DNA of 36,582 bases from Clostridium sp. CAG:253 (lineage in GTDB: Bacteria > Bacillota > Clostridia > Lachnospirales > Lachnospiraceae), in assembly GCA_000436755.1 (NCBI GenBank), contig FR887336.1, positions 93,391 through 129,972 of the forward strand. The letters run 5' to 3'. Positions 25,164 to 33,109 of this stretch are shown here, piece after piece. The notes beneath the pieces were generated by a model that was not told the origin of the DNA, searched no databases, and saw nothing but the letters and a program-made list of their open reading frames with translations. The translations under genes were made by a program, and so were the position numbers. Every line of letters starts with the position of its first letter. Position 1 is the stretch's first letter.

Positions 25164-26048
25164 CTATCTTATCCTGTATTTTTTCACCATGACACCTGCT
25201 CCGATAATAGCTGCAATAGCAGCAGCAATTCCAATATATATTCCTTTTTTACTACTGTTATTTTCTATACTTTCATCACCTACATACTCATCTTTCAAAT
25301 CAAGTTTTAAATTTTCTTCCGACTTTTTGACAACCTTTTCTTCTTTTACTCCGGCAAGGCACTCAAAAATTTCTTCCTTTTTATCATCGAAACTTTTATT
25401 TTTAAATTTTTCAATCATCTTCTCCAGATTAGTATCAATATCCCCAATCATTTCCGTTGCCCCACTATGGTCTGACTGGTCTAATACCACAATTTTTTTG
25501 TTTTTTGTCTGCTCATAGATAACACCATCAATTTCATAAATTATGGCACCTTCTTCCATCATCTTGTCATTAAATTTGGAATATTTATCTATTACATTGT
25601 CATAATAAAAGTAAATTTTTTTATTATCTGTAGAAATAGTAATGCAGAATATACACATTTTCTTCCCATTCTTTTCTGCAACAAAATAATATTCATAACT
25701 TGTATTTCCCGCAGCGTCTGTAGGGTCATAAATATAAAACGGAGTTTTTATTACAATCTTATCTGATGGCTCAATATCTTTCACAATCGGAATAAAAATA
25801 CGATATTCTTCCGGTACATTAGAAAGCAGCGTATATGCATTATTCTTCTTATACTTCTTATAATATTTTCTTGCCTTATCTACGTACTTTTTAAATAAAA
25901 CAACTGAATTATCTACAACCGGTTTTGGTAATGTTTCCGCATATATTCCATCTTTCTGCAGCTCAACCGAATATGCATCTGCTTTTTTGCCGTCAACGCA
26001 GACCAGACAAACAAAAATTCCAATCAAAATCAAAAAATATTTTTTCAT
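25164..26048 (-). CDS. Secreted, membrane-anchored protein of unknown function
   Basis: The protein has 294 residues. A signal peptide (MKKYFLILIGIFVCLVCV, likely cut after KKADA near residue 25) leads to a lysine- and tyrosine-rich extracellular domain (about 26-255). A C-terminal hydrophobic helix (about 268-287, GIYIGIAAAIAAIIGAGVMV) is followed by KKYRIR, a typical stop-transfer anchor. No catalytic motif or known domain is recognised. The ATG has AAAGGAG upstream. It opens the ABC operon just downstream of agrD. It may be a third subunit of the transporter, a receptor or an immunity factor; this is context only. Confidence 0.75.
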   Translation of the reverse strand: MKKYFLILIGIFVCLVCVDGKKADAYSVELQKDGIYAETLPKPVVDNSVVLFKKYVDKARKYYKKYKKNNAYTLLSNVPEEYRIFIPIVKDIEPSDKIVIKTPFYIYDPTDAAGNTSYEYYFVAEKNGKKMCIFCITISTDNKKIYFYYDNVIDKYSKFNDKMMEEGAIIYEIDGVIYEQTKNKKIVVLDQSDHSGATEMIGDIDTNLEKMIEKFKNKSFDDKKEEIFECLAGVKEEKVVKKSEENLKLDLKDEYVGDESIENNSSKKGIYIGIAAAIAAIIGAGVMVKKYRIR

Positions 26049-26080
26049 ACCTGTTCACTCCTTTTAATACAATTTTAAAA

Positions 26081-26116
26081 ATCTCTCACCCCGGGTAGAG
26101 TTAAAGGGTGAGAGAT
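26081..26116 (-). terminator. Terminator between agrD and the ABC operon
   Basis: ATCTCTCACCC (26081-26091) pairs perfectly with GGGTGAGAGAT (26106-26116), and the minus strand then reads TTTTTAAAA. Only about 32 bp separate it from the next start codon, too little for a full promoter, so it may act as an attenuator that passes some agrD transcripts into the ABC operon. Confidence 0.8.
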
Positions 26117-26206
26117 TATATTGTTCCCCCTATTATAAAAACATTACTAATTTCTTTTGTACTTTAACTTATCTTGTGCTTTTCTTTCAATACTTTTCCT
26201 TAAGTC

Positions 26207-26341
26207 CTACTTACTTTCCTTTTTAATAATCTGCATAAGTTTCTTTGGCACCTTCGGCTCATAGAATACTAAACTGCTTGCACTTGTTGCATGCTTTACA
26301 GCCACATTTTCCAAAAATTCTTCAACTTTCTTTCCAAACAT
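26207..26341 (-). CDS. agrD: AgrD-like cyclic autoinducer precursor with Ser in place of Cys
   Basis: The protein has 44 residues and a very good ribosome-binding site (AGGAGG, 8 nt before the ATG). An N-terminal amphipathic helix MFGKKVEEFLENVAVKH precedes the core TSASSLVF and a tail YEPKVPKKL. This aligns with the clostridial AgrD pattern as I recall it from C. perfringens, TSACLWFT followed by HQPEEPKSL. The ring Cys is replaced by Ser, so the pheromone would be a lactone (predicted ring SSLVF) instead of a thiolactone. AgrB would cut the tail and close the ring. It has its own AgrA-type operator and follows agrC, not agrB as is usual. Confidence 0.8.
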   Translation of the reverse strand: MFGKKVEEFLENVAVKHATSASSLVFYEPKVPKKLMQIIKKESK

Positions 26342-26382
26342 TCTTTTCACCTCCTAAGCATTATTTGTTTCGAAACACTTAC

Positions 26383-26450
26383 ACCTTACCACATTAAATC
26401 CTTCTTGTGTAAAATTGTGTCTATTTGGTCGTTTTTCGTGTCTAAATGGT
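26383..26450 (-). promoter_or_regulatory. AgrA-type promoter of agrD
   Basis: Two 12-bp sites (plus strand TGTCTATTTGGT at 26418-26429 and TGTCTAAATGGT at 26439-26450) have a 21-bp period, fitting a tandem LytTR dimer site. Exactly 29 bp from the proximal site is TAAGGT (26383-26388) as a weak -10, with a poor -35 (TACACA), as expected of an activator-dependent promoter. The leader to agrD is about 35 nt. Confidence 0.75.
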
Positions 26451-26466
26451 CACCAATCAGCCGTAT

Positions 26467-27762
26467 CTATTTTTTTACAGGTATTTTTACTGCTGCAACC
26501 ACTATATTTTCACGCTGCGATATGTCAAACGTGCCATGCAATCTTTTTACATTGTTTCTCACGCTGTTTATCCCTATTCCATGTACCCCTGACTCTGACT
26601 TGCTGCTCTTCTCAAAATTTATTCTTTTAGAGCTTGTACTGTTAGATATTTTTATATTAAGATTTTCAAATACATATACAATGTTTATCTCAAAATATTT
26701 TTCTTCCGTTAATAATGAAGCTCTTATTGCATTATCTATAAGATTTCCCAAAACCGAAGCCACAACTTCATCATCAATTTTTAGCCCAGCCGGTATCTTA
26801 ATATTGTATATCGTATGTATGCCTTTTCCCTGTGCATACATAAGTTTTGAATTTATTATCGCATCTATTCCCAGATAGCCGCTTTCTATATATATTGACT
26901 GTCTTTTTAATTCTCCAATCTCTTTATCCACAATTTCTGATATTTTTTTATATTGTTGTTTTTCCAATAATTCTCTTATATAAATAAGCTGGTTTTTATA
27001 ATCATGCAGCCTGTTTCTCCACATGTCAAATGTTGTCCGTTCCTCTAAAAGTGAATTGTTTAAAATTTCACTGTGTAAAGTGATAAGTGCCAGTTCTTCG
27101 CCCTTATTTCTATTGTCATCTAGCATAAATATACTGAATATAACTAAAATATACATTATCGTTAAAATAGCAGCCATAAGCATTTGCATGAAAGAGACAC
27201 TGGCTTTTTTTAAGCAGTCATTATATAAATATAATGACAGTGCCATAATACCTGATGACAAAAGTGCTATGACTATCATGCTGTTTCTTCTCAGCATTCT
27301 CGCATCCCTAAAGCATATTTTTATTCCAAAAACAAAAACACACTTAAATGTCAATGCCAGTACTATTCCAATAACACGATATCTTGTTCCTTGCAAAATG
27401 ATGTTTAACGGTTTTTGAATAACAAATGCTATGGCATATGATGTAATACCATCAATAAACACAATTGACACCATATCTATTATGGTTATAAAAAATACTC
27501 TGTCATAATTTTTCAAATATATTACCCACAAACCGGTTAAACTAATCAAATGACAAATTAAAAACTTTAAAATCGAAAATATCGCAACTTTGTCTGCAAA
27601 CATACAAAAAATAAACTGTATTATTATTGTCAAAACCGCTATATCTTTCTTTCGTTTATCAAACCTTTCACCCATAAATGCACTTACAAATACTATCGAA
27701 AAAAAAGGTTCCATCAGAGATGAAACCAAATTTAACAAAACACTCAGCACATATGTATTCAT
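26467..27762 (-). CDS. agrC: AgrC-like sensor histidine kinase
   Basis: The protein has 431 residues. Six or seven membrane helices fill residues 1-215, then a cytoplasmic kinase of the HPK10 type follows. The H-box is RNRLHDYKNQL (H253), with Asp-Tyr-Lys-Asn after His as in AgrC/ComD. The N-box is GNLIDNAIRA (340-349), and the G-box is HGIGINSVRN. Kinases of this family detect cyclic peptide pheromones through the membrane domain. Its start overlaps the agrA stop by 4 nt. It should bind the AgrD product and phosphorylate AgrA. Confidence 0.93.
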   Translation of the reverse strand: MNTYVLSVLLNLVSSLMEPFFSIVFVSAFMGERFDKRKKDIAVLTIIIQFIFCMFADKVAIFSILKFLICHLISLTGLWVIYLKNYDRVFFITIIDMVSIVFIDGITSYAIAFVIQKPLNIILQGTRYRVIGIVLALTFKCVFVFGIKICFRDARMLRRNSMIVIALLSSGIMALSLYLYNDCLKKASVSFMQMLMAAILTIMYILVIFSIFMLDDNRNKGEELALITLHSEILNNSLLEERTTFDMWRNRLHDYKNQLIYIRELLEKQQYKKISEIVDKEIGELKRQSIYIESGYLGIDAIINSKLMYAQGKGIHTIYNIKIPAGLKIDDEVVASVLGNLIDNAIRASLLTEEKYFEINIVYVFENLNIKISNSTSSKRINFEKSSKSESGVHGIGINSVRNNVKRLHGTFDISQRENIVVAAVKIPVKK

Positions 27763-28487
27763 AACTTATCCCCCCAGTAATCTAACACAATTTTTTCTAC
27801 TTCAGCCTTTTTCCGCCTTGCTATCTGCAATATTTTATCCGTTTTAACTCCTATGTCACCTTTACTCATAAATTTAATGTGTCTGATTCCCACAACACAG
27901 CCGCTGTTTATTTGTACAAACGCATCGTCTTTCAGCTCTATCAATTTCCTAATGTCTTTTATTTTATATTTTGTGCTAAACACCACCCCATCTGACATAT
28001 ATATGTTACACCTTCTATTTTCAATTTCATAATACAAAATTTCACTTGTTTTGACATTGTAGTCTCCATTTATTGTTTTTATCCACACATACTCATTTCT
28101 TTTAGTGTCAACATTTCTGCAGGCTGCCAGCAGAGCATACAATAATTCTTCTTTTATAAATTCTTTTCTTATATACCTCAATGGTGCAAATTCAAAGGAA
28201 CTGTATACATATTCATCATGCCCCGTCAGAAAAATTATAATAATATCCAATTTATTCTGCCTTATATATTTCGCTATATCAAGCCCTGACATTTTAGGCA
28301 TATCTACATCCACTATCAATATATCACTTTGCAGCTCACGATTATCAATTCTCTCCATAAGATAATCTGTATCCGCATACTTTACCACATCGACAGGATA
28401 TGGTAATTTTTCTTTTATTCTTTCTATTTCAGCTTCAGTTCTTTGCAAACTTTCAACTTCATCATCACAAAGCACTATGGTTACCAT
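27759..28487 (-). CDS. agrA: AgrA-like response regulator (LytTR)
   Basis: The protein has 242 residues from the ATG at 28487, which overlaps the agrB stop by one base (TAATG). The receiver domain has D8/D9 and phospho-acceptor D60 in ILIVDVDMP. The LytTR DNA-binding domain (about 135-238) has the pattern ILYYEIENRRCNIYM and a C-terminal FVQINSGCVVGIRHIKFM. LytTR regulators bind tandem repeats about two helical turns apart. Two such sites flank this operon, so AgrA probably activates both agrB-agrA-agrC and agrD. Confidence 0.94.
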   Translation of the reverse strand: MVTIVLCDDEVESLQRTEAEIERIKEKLPYPVDVVKYADTDYLMERIDNRELQSDILIVDVDMPKMSGLDIAKYIRQNKLDIIIIFLTGHDEYVYSSFEFAPLRYIRKEFIKEELLYALLAACRNVDTKRNEYVWIKTINGDYNVKTSEILYYEIENRRCNIYMSDGVVFSTKYKIKDIRKLIELKDDAFVQINSGCVVGIRHIKFMSKGDIGVKTDKILQIARRKKAEVEKIVLDYWGDKL

Positions 28488-29056
28488 TATTTTTCCTCTT
28501 CCGCATTCCAATTTAAAACTTCCATGAATTTTTGAAATATAAACATAGACAACACAGCTATATTAAATAATACTGCCCATGCCACACATTGCATTTTCAG
28601 ATAAATCCCTGTAAACATCAACACAATATGAATGCAAATCATTACATTTACAACTTTTTTATTATAATTCTTATCCTTCAATGCCGGCATAAACAAACAT
28701 AATATCGCTAAAACTCCCCATATTATAAAAATATAGTTCTCATATAGCAGAAATATTTCACCGCCAAAAAATGTGATTATAACATACATACTTATTGACA
28801 CTGTCATACAGATATATTTATTTTTAAAGTGAAAACCACCCAGATTTCTTCTAAGCATTACAAAGAATATCATAAACATAATAAAGCTCTGAATATTGTT
28901 AGTAAATACACTTATCAGAAATGTCACTACAAGCAGCATCATATTGTACAATATAACCTGTATAGCATATTCGTAAACATATCTCTTTTCATAATCCTTG
29001 AGCAATTCATTCCTATATGCCCAGATAACCAAATCATCAATCAAATATTCTAACAT
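28487..29056 (-). CDS. agrB: AgrB-like pheromone-processing membrane endopeptidase
   Basis: The protein has 189 residues, the usual AgrB length, from the ATG at 29056 (GGGAGAGG upstream; the longer in-frame ORF lacks a site). The catalytic pair is present with canonical spacing: H76 in NLGGFH and C83 in KYIC, matching H77/C84 of Staphylococcus AgrB. Several membrane helices follow. AgrB is a membrane cysteine protease that removes the AgrD tail and forms the ring through an acyl-enzyme. A Ser ring residue in AgrD would yield an ester rather than a thioester. It is the first gene of the agrBAC operon. Confidence 0.93.
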   Translation of the reverse strand: MLEYLIDDLVIWAYRNELLKDYEKRYVYEYAIQVILYNMMLLVVTFLISVFTNNIQSFIMFMIFFVMLRRNLGGFHFKNKYICMTVSISMYVIITFFGGEIFLLYENYIFIIWGVLAILCLFMPALKDKNYNKKVVNVMICIHIVLMFTGIYLKMQCVAWAVLFNIAVLSMFIFQKFMEVLNWNAEEEK

Positions 29057-29124
29057 AAACAATCCTCTCCCTGTGTTTTCTTCATATAACATTTTTTCTA
29101 AATCATATCTGACTCGTTGGATTA

Positions 29125-29192
29125 TTATATTACATTTATTTGACAATTTGTTAAATCATGCTTAAATGGTCGATTTTCGTGTCTAAATGGTT
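29125..29192 (-). promoter_or_regulatory. AgrA-type promoter of the agrBAC operon
   Basis: Sites TGCTTAAATGGT (29160-29171) and TGTCTAAATGGT (29181-29192) have the same 21-bp period as those before agrD. A perfect -10 TATAAT (minus strand, 29125-29130) lies exactly 29 bp from the proximal site, the same distance as at agrD. At the normal -35 position the sequence is AACAAA, so an activator is expected. Confidence 0.82.
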
Positions 29193-29220
29193 ATGGTTGA
29201 TTTTTCCCCTAAACGGAAAT

Positions 29221-30309
29221 TTACGTATAAAAATATATCCTCACCTTTGTTCCCTTTTTCTTCTCTGATTCAATTTCTAATCTATGTCCGAGTTTATCTG
29301 CTGCCTGCTTGCAAAGATAAAGTCCGATTCCTGTTGATGACTTATTTTCATGTCCGTTGTAGCCCGTATATCCTTTTTCAAACACTCTCGGTATATCTTC
29401 CGCACTTATTCCAATTCCATCATCGGCAATTTCCAGACAAACTATTTTGTTTAAAGCATTTGGCAATACATTTATCGTAATACTCCCTGCCTTTGTATAT
29501 TTAATTGCATTTGAAAGAATTTGTTCTATTATAAAACTGAGCCATTTCTCATCGCTTGCAACTGCTATGTCAGTTCCCTCATAATGCATTGAAAGTTTCT
29601 TTCTTATAAATATCTTTGCATACTTTCTTATGGACTCCCTTATAACTTTGTCGAGTTTTATTTTTCCCAGTACAAAGTCGTTTGATTCTGACTGTACACG
29701 CTGATACTCCAATGCCATCTCTGTATACTGTTCTATTCGGAACAGTTCATTTGACAATTCTTTTTTTAATTCACTGACTCTGAAATATATTTCTTCCGCA
29801 CTTTCATTATCAGCAGCCATACTTAAATCGGTCTGCAATAAAAGGTGCATTGCCGCTATCGGTGTTTTTATCTGATGCACCCACATTCCGTAATATTGCA
29901 GCATTTCACTGTTTGTCTTATCTTTATCTGCCCTCATTTGTTTTCGGCTTATAACCTGATTTTCTACTATATCCTGGTACAACTGCTCAATACAGTCCGA
30001 TGTTTCCGGCATATCAGACTGCTCATCAATATCAAGCATTTCAATTCTTTGAAGCTTTTTATATTTCTTAAAATACACTGCAAATGCACTACAAAATACT
30101 GCTAAAAAAACTATACTTCCAAGAATCAGTCCGTATATACAGTCATTCTGACTAATCCCGGCCAAGTGCATATACACTGTCTGGAACAAAATAAGTGCTA
30201 TGAAAAAAATAACCCACAATATATTTGTTTTTATATAAGAAATAAATATTTTCATACGTTTTTTCCATTCTTCTATAGATTTGGCATTCTGATTTTCGTG
30301 GCATAACAC
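29221..30309 (-). CDS. bceS: BceS-type intramembrane-sensing histidine kinase
   Basis: The protein has 362 residues from a GTG that overlaps the regulator's stop (TAGTG). An ATG at 30255 (MKIFISYIKTN) is an alternative closer to typical BceS starts. Two helices (about 29-48 and 59-80) are joined by a loop of only about ten residues, so there is no external sensor domain. The H-box is WVHQIKTPIAAM (H145), diagnostic of the BceS group. The HATPase has EQILSNAIKYT, DDGIGIS and STGIGLYL. Such kinases receive the signal from a BceAB transporter. The only Bce transporter in view is at 18837-21659. Confidence 0.92.
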   Translation of the reverse strand: MLCHENQNAKSIEEWKKRMKIFISYIKTNILWVIFFIALILFQTVYMHLAGISQNDCIYGLILGSIVFLAVFCSAFAVYFKKYKKLQRIEMLDIDEQSDMPETSDCIEQLYQDIVENQVISRKQMRADKDKTNSEMLQYYGMWVHQIKTPIAAMHLLLQTDLSMAADNESAEEIYFRVSELKKELSNELFRIEQYTEMALEYQRVQSESNDFVLGKIKLDKVIRESIRKYAKIFIRKKLSMHYEGTDIAVASDEKWLSFIIEQILSNAIKYTKAGSITINVLPNALNKIVCLEIADDGIGISAEDIPRVFEKGYTGYNGHENKSSTGIGLYLCKQAADKLGHRLEIESEKKKGTKVRIYFYT

Positions 30310-30980
30310 TATCCCAGTTTATAACCAAGTCCCTTTTTCGTTATGATAAAATCATCAAGTCCTATGCCTGAAAGCTTTTTCCTCAATCTGTTTACATTAA
30401 CTGAAAGCGTATTTTCATCTATGTAATCATCACTTTCCCAGATTTTAGCCATCAAATCATCCCTCGAAACTATTTTTTCCTTATTTTCCATAAGCATTTG
30501 CAAGATTTTTAATTCATTTTTTGTCAGTTCAAGTTTTTTATCCTTATAAACAACTGTTGCGTCAGTAAGATTTAACATGGCATCCCTGTGAGATATAACA
30601 CTGTTTCCGACAGAAAAATCATAGCTTCTTCTTATAAGTGCCTGTATCTTCACCGTAAGCACTTCAAGGTCAAATGGTTTTGTCACAAAGTCATCTGCTC
30701 CCATATTCATAGCCATAACTATATTCATATTATCTGAAGCAGATGACAAAAACATAATAGGAAGTTTTGAGACTTTGCGTATTTCACTGCACCAATGATA
30801 CCCATTATAAAACGGAAGTTTTATATCCATAAGAACAATATGTGGAGAATACTCTGTAAACTCTCCTATTACATTTGATAAATCCGATACTATATGAACC
30901 GAATACTGCCATTGTTCCAGATGTTTTTTTACTGTCCCCGCTATAATGTCATCATCTTCAACAATCATTACTCTATACAT
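30309..30980 (-). CDS. bceR: BceR-type response regulator
   Basis: The protein has 223 residues. The receiver has phospho-acceptor D52 in IVLMDIKLP and K102 in VTKPF. The winged helix (about 125-220) has LTKNELKILQMLM and ends TKKGLGYKLG, as in BceR. The gene overlaps the upstream HPt gene by 13 bp and the kinase by 3 bp, so translation is coupled. A fitting operator lies upstream of bceA 9 kb away. Confidence 0.93.
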   Translation of the reverse strand: MYRVMIVEDDDIIAGTVKKHLEQWQYSVHIVSDLSNVIGEFTEYSPHIVLMDIKLPFYNGYHWCSEIRKVSKLPIMFLSSASDNMNIVMAMNMGADDFVTKPFDLEVLTVKIQALIRRSYDFSVGNSVISHRDAMLNLTDATVVYKDKKLELTKNELKILQMLMENKEKIVSRDDLMAKIWESDDYIDENTLSVNVNRLRKKLSGIGLDDFIITKKGLGYKLG

Positions 30981-31327
30981 CTTTTAAGCCCTTCCAAAAC
31001 ATTTTTATAATGACTCATAAATGCCTCGTGATGCTCTTTTGCGAAATCGACATCACCTTTTTTGACTGACTGCTCAATCTCCATTGCTTCCTCATGCAGT
31101 TTCTTGGCACCGATTGTGAGACTTGTTCCCTTAACCGCATGAACCTGTATCTGATAATTTTTCCAGTTTTCATTTTCATAATTTTCTTCGATAGAAGCTG
31201 TCATTTCTCCATCAATAAATTCTCCGACCACTTCCTCAAACAGTTCTTCATCATCACCACAGTACATGAGTCCTGTATCTATGTCTATCTCAGGTAATAT
31301 ATCCTCAATTTTCTCTGTAAAAGTCAT
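30968..31327 (-). CDS. Stand-alone HPt-domain phosphotransfer protein
   Basis: The protein has 119 residues, one HPt domain with the phospho-accepting H63 in VHAVKGTSLTIGAKKLHEEA. The rest is acidic and helical. HPt proteins relay phosphate between receiver domains. It is the first gene of the bceRS operon, unusual because Bce systems signal directly from kinase to regulator. It may shuttle phosphate from another system, for instance the CheA/HD-GYP operon, or may act as a sink. The ATG has AAGGAGAAAG upstream. Confidence 0.88.
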   Translation of the reverse strand: MTFTEKIEDILPEIDIDTGLMYCGDDEELFEEVVGEFIDGEMTASIEENYENENWKNYQIQVHAVKGTSLTIGAKKLHEEAMEIEQSVKKGDVDFAKEHHEAFMSHYKNVLEGLKRCIE

Positions 31328-31390
31328 ATCTTTCTCCTTACGTTATTTTGTATAATCAACATTGAATATCTTTTGCTCATTGCATCATTA

Positions 31391-31419
31391 ATTATACTAT
31401 GTGAAAAAAAAGTTAGCAA
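31391..31419 (-). promoter_or_regulatory. Promoter of the HPt-bceRS operon
   Basis: Minus-strand TTGCTA (31414-31419) and TATAAT (31391-31396) are 17 bp apart. It starts directly after the T run of the upstream sugar-operon terminator. Confidence 0.65.
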
Positions 31420-31420
31420 G

Positions 31421-31462
31421 AAAAAAGCCAGTGAATCATTATGATATGATTCACCGGCTTTT
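31421..31462. terminator. Terminator after the sugar kinase gene
   Basis: AAAAGCC-A-GTGAATCA pairs with TGATTCAC-C-GGCTTTT around an 8-nt loop; on the minus strand six T residues follow. It ends the araA-kinase transcript. Confidence 0.88.
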
Positions 31463-31493
31463 AATATTCTTAAAACTGTCTAATCACTATATA

Positions 31494-33089
31494 CTATCTT
31501 GTATTTTTAAGATTATCAACTGCTGCTCTTTCGATTGCAAGACACTTTGTATATTTCTCAATAAATTCATCGAATCCCTTTACATCCTCTGGATCAGGGT
31601 CTACGACTTCACCATTCTGGTTTGCAAATACTTCTTTGCTTAAGTAGTCCTGAAGTGACTGTCCGTCTTTTTTATTTACCATATATGATGCAAGGATTGC
31701 GATTCCCCATGCTCCACCTTCTCCTGCTGTTTCCATAACTGATACAGGTGTGTTGATGGCTCCTGCAAGAATCTTCTGTCCTACACCCTTTATTGTAAAG
31801 TATCCGCCATGACCAAAGATTGAGTCAACTTCAACTTTTTCCTCTTTAAAGAGAATGTCAAGACCTGTCTTTAATGCACCAAGTGCTGTATAGAGCTGTA
31901 CTCTCATGAAGTTTGCAAGATTAAATTTAGCGTTTGTCTCTCTTACGAGTAATGGGCGTCCCTCTTCAAATCCTGTTACATGCTCGCCTGAGAAATAGTT
32001 GTAAGCAACAATTCCGCCACCGTCTTTTTCTGCAAGCAATGCCTGTTTAAATAATTTGTCAAATATCTCTTCGGGTGTTACTTCCAATCCCATGAGCTTT
32101 GAATACTCACCGAAAAGGTCAACCCATGCATTTATCTCAGATGTACAGTTGTTACAATGTACCATTGCAACTGCATCTCCTACAGGAGTTGTAACCATAT
32201 CTATCTGTCTGTATGCTTTCTTAAGTCTCTTCTCAAGAACAATCATTGCAAATACGGATGTTCCTGCTGAAACATTACCTGTTCTTACAGCAATACTGTT
32301 TGTTGCAACCATTCCTGTTCCTGCATCACCTTCAGGAGGGCATATAGGAGTTCCTGCCTGAAGCTTTCCTGAAACGTCAAGTTTCTTTGCTCCTTCTTCT
32401 GTCAGAACGCCTGCATCTTCGCCCGCTGACAAAACTCCCGGAAGGATATTTTTAAGTTTCCAAGAAAATCCTTCAGGTGCAACAAGTTCATCAAACCGAC
32501 CAAGCATTTTTTCATCATATGTTCCTGTTGTACTGTCAATAGGGAACATTCCTGATGCATCACCTACACCGAGAACTTTTTTGCCTGTAAGCTGCCAGTG
32601 AATATATCCGGCAAGAGTTGTGAAGAAATCTACGTCTTTTACATGGCTCTCTTTATTTAAAATTGCCTGATAGAGATGTGCAATACTCCATCTCTGTGGA
32701 ATATTGAAATCAAATACTTCTGTAAGTTTGTCAGAAGCTTCTGATGTTATAGTATTTCTCCAAGTTCTAAATGGAACTAAGAGAGTATCATCTTTGTCAA
32801 AAGCCATGTAACCGTGCATCATTGCACTGAATCCCATAGCACCGATTTTTGTGATTTCAGCGTCATATTTTTCTTTTACTGTTGCAGCAAGTTTGCTGTA
32901 GCAGTCCTGAAGTCCTGTCCAAATGTCATCAAGGCTGTATGTCCATACACCGTTTTCATATTTGTTTTCCCATTTGTGACCACTTGTCGCAATAAGGTTG
33001 TTGTTTTCATCTATAAGAACTGCTTTTATCTTTGTAGAACCGAACTCGATACCGAGGGCTGTCTTTCCGCTTTCAATTATATCTTTCAT
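31494..33089 (-). CDS. FGGY-family pentulose kinase, probable L-ribulokinase
   Basis: The protein has 531 residues. The FGGY fold starts with phosphate-1 motif [15 protein letters not shown]. The catalytic-base region is [14 protein letters not shown], and the adenosine motif is [14 protein letters not shown]. The sequence is of a Clostridia-type kinase that I associate with L-arabinose operons rather than classic AraB or XylB. It lies 20 bp downstream of araA, whose product is L-ribulose, so phosphorylation of L-ribulose is the likely reaction. L-xylulose or D-xylulose as substrate cannot be excluded from sequence. The ATG has AGGAGG upstream. Confidence 0.8.
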   Translation of the reverse strand: MKDIIESGKTALGIEFGSTKIKAVLIDENNNLIATSGHKWENKYENGVWTYSLDDIWTGLQDCYSKLAATVKEKYDAEITKIGAMGFSAMMHGYMAFDKDDTLLVPFRTWRNTITSEASDKLTEVFDFNIPQRWSIAHLYQAILNKESHVKDVDFFTTLAGYIHWQLTGKKVLGVGDASGMFPIDSTTGTYDEKMLGRFDELVAPEGFSWKLKNILPGVLSAGEDAGVLTEEGAKKLDVSGKLQAGTPICPPEGDAGTGMVATNSIAVRTGNVSAGTSVFAMIVLEKRLKKAYRQIDMVTTPVGDAVAMVHCNNCTSEINAWVDLFGEYSKLMGLEVTPEEIFDKLFKQALLAEKDGGGIVAYNYFSGEHVTGFEEGRPLLVRETNAKFNLANFMRVQLYTALGALKTGLDILFKEEKVEVDSIFGHGGYFTIKGVGQKILAGAINTPVSVMETAGEGGAWGIAILASYMVNKKDGQSLQDYLSKEVFANQNGEVVDPDPEDVKGFDEFIEKYTKCLAIERAAVDNLKNTR

Positions 33090-33109
33090 TTATATTTTCC
33101 TCCTGATTT

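Noticed and set aside
21800..29220. Target-site duplications or inverted ends bordering the agr-ABC cassette
   Set aside because: Only an 8-bp GGAAAAAT match near both ends was seen, which is expected by chance in AT-rich DNA. No transposase or integrase was found.
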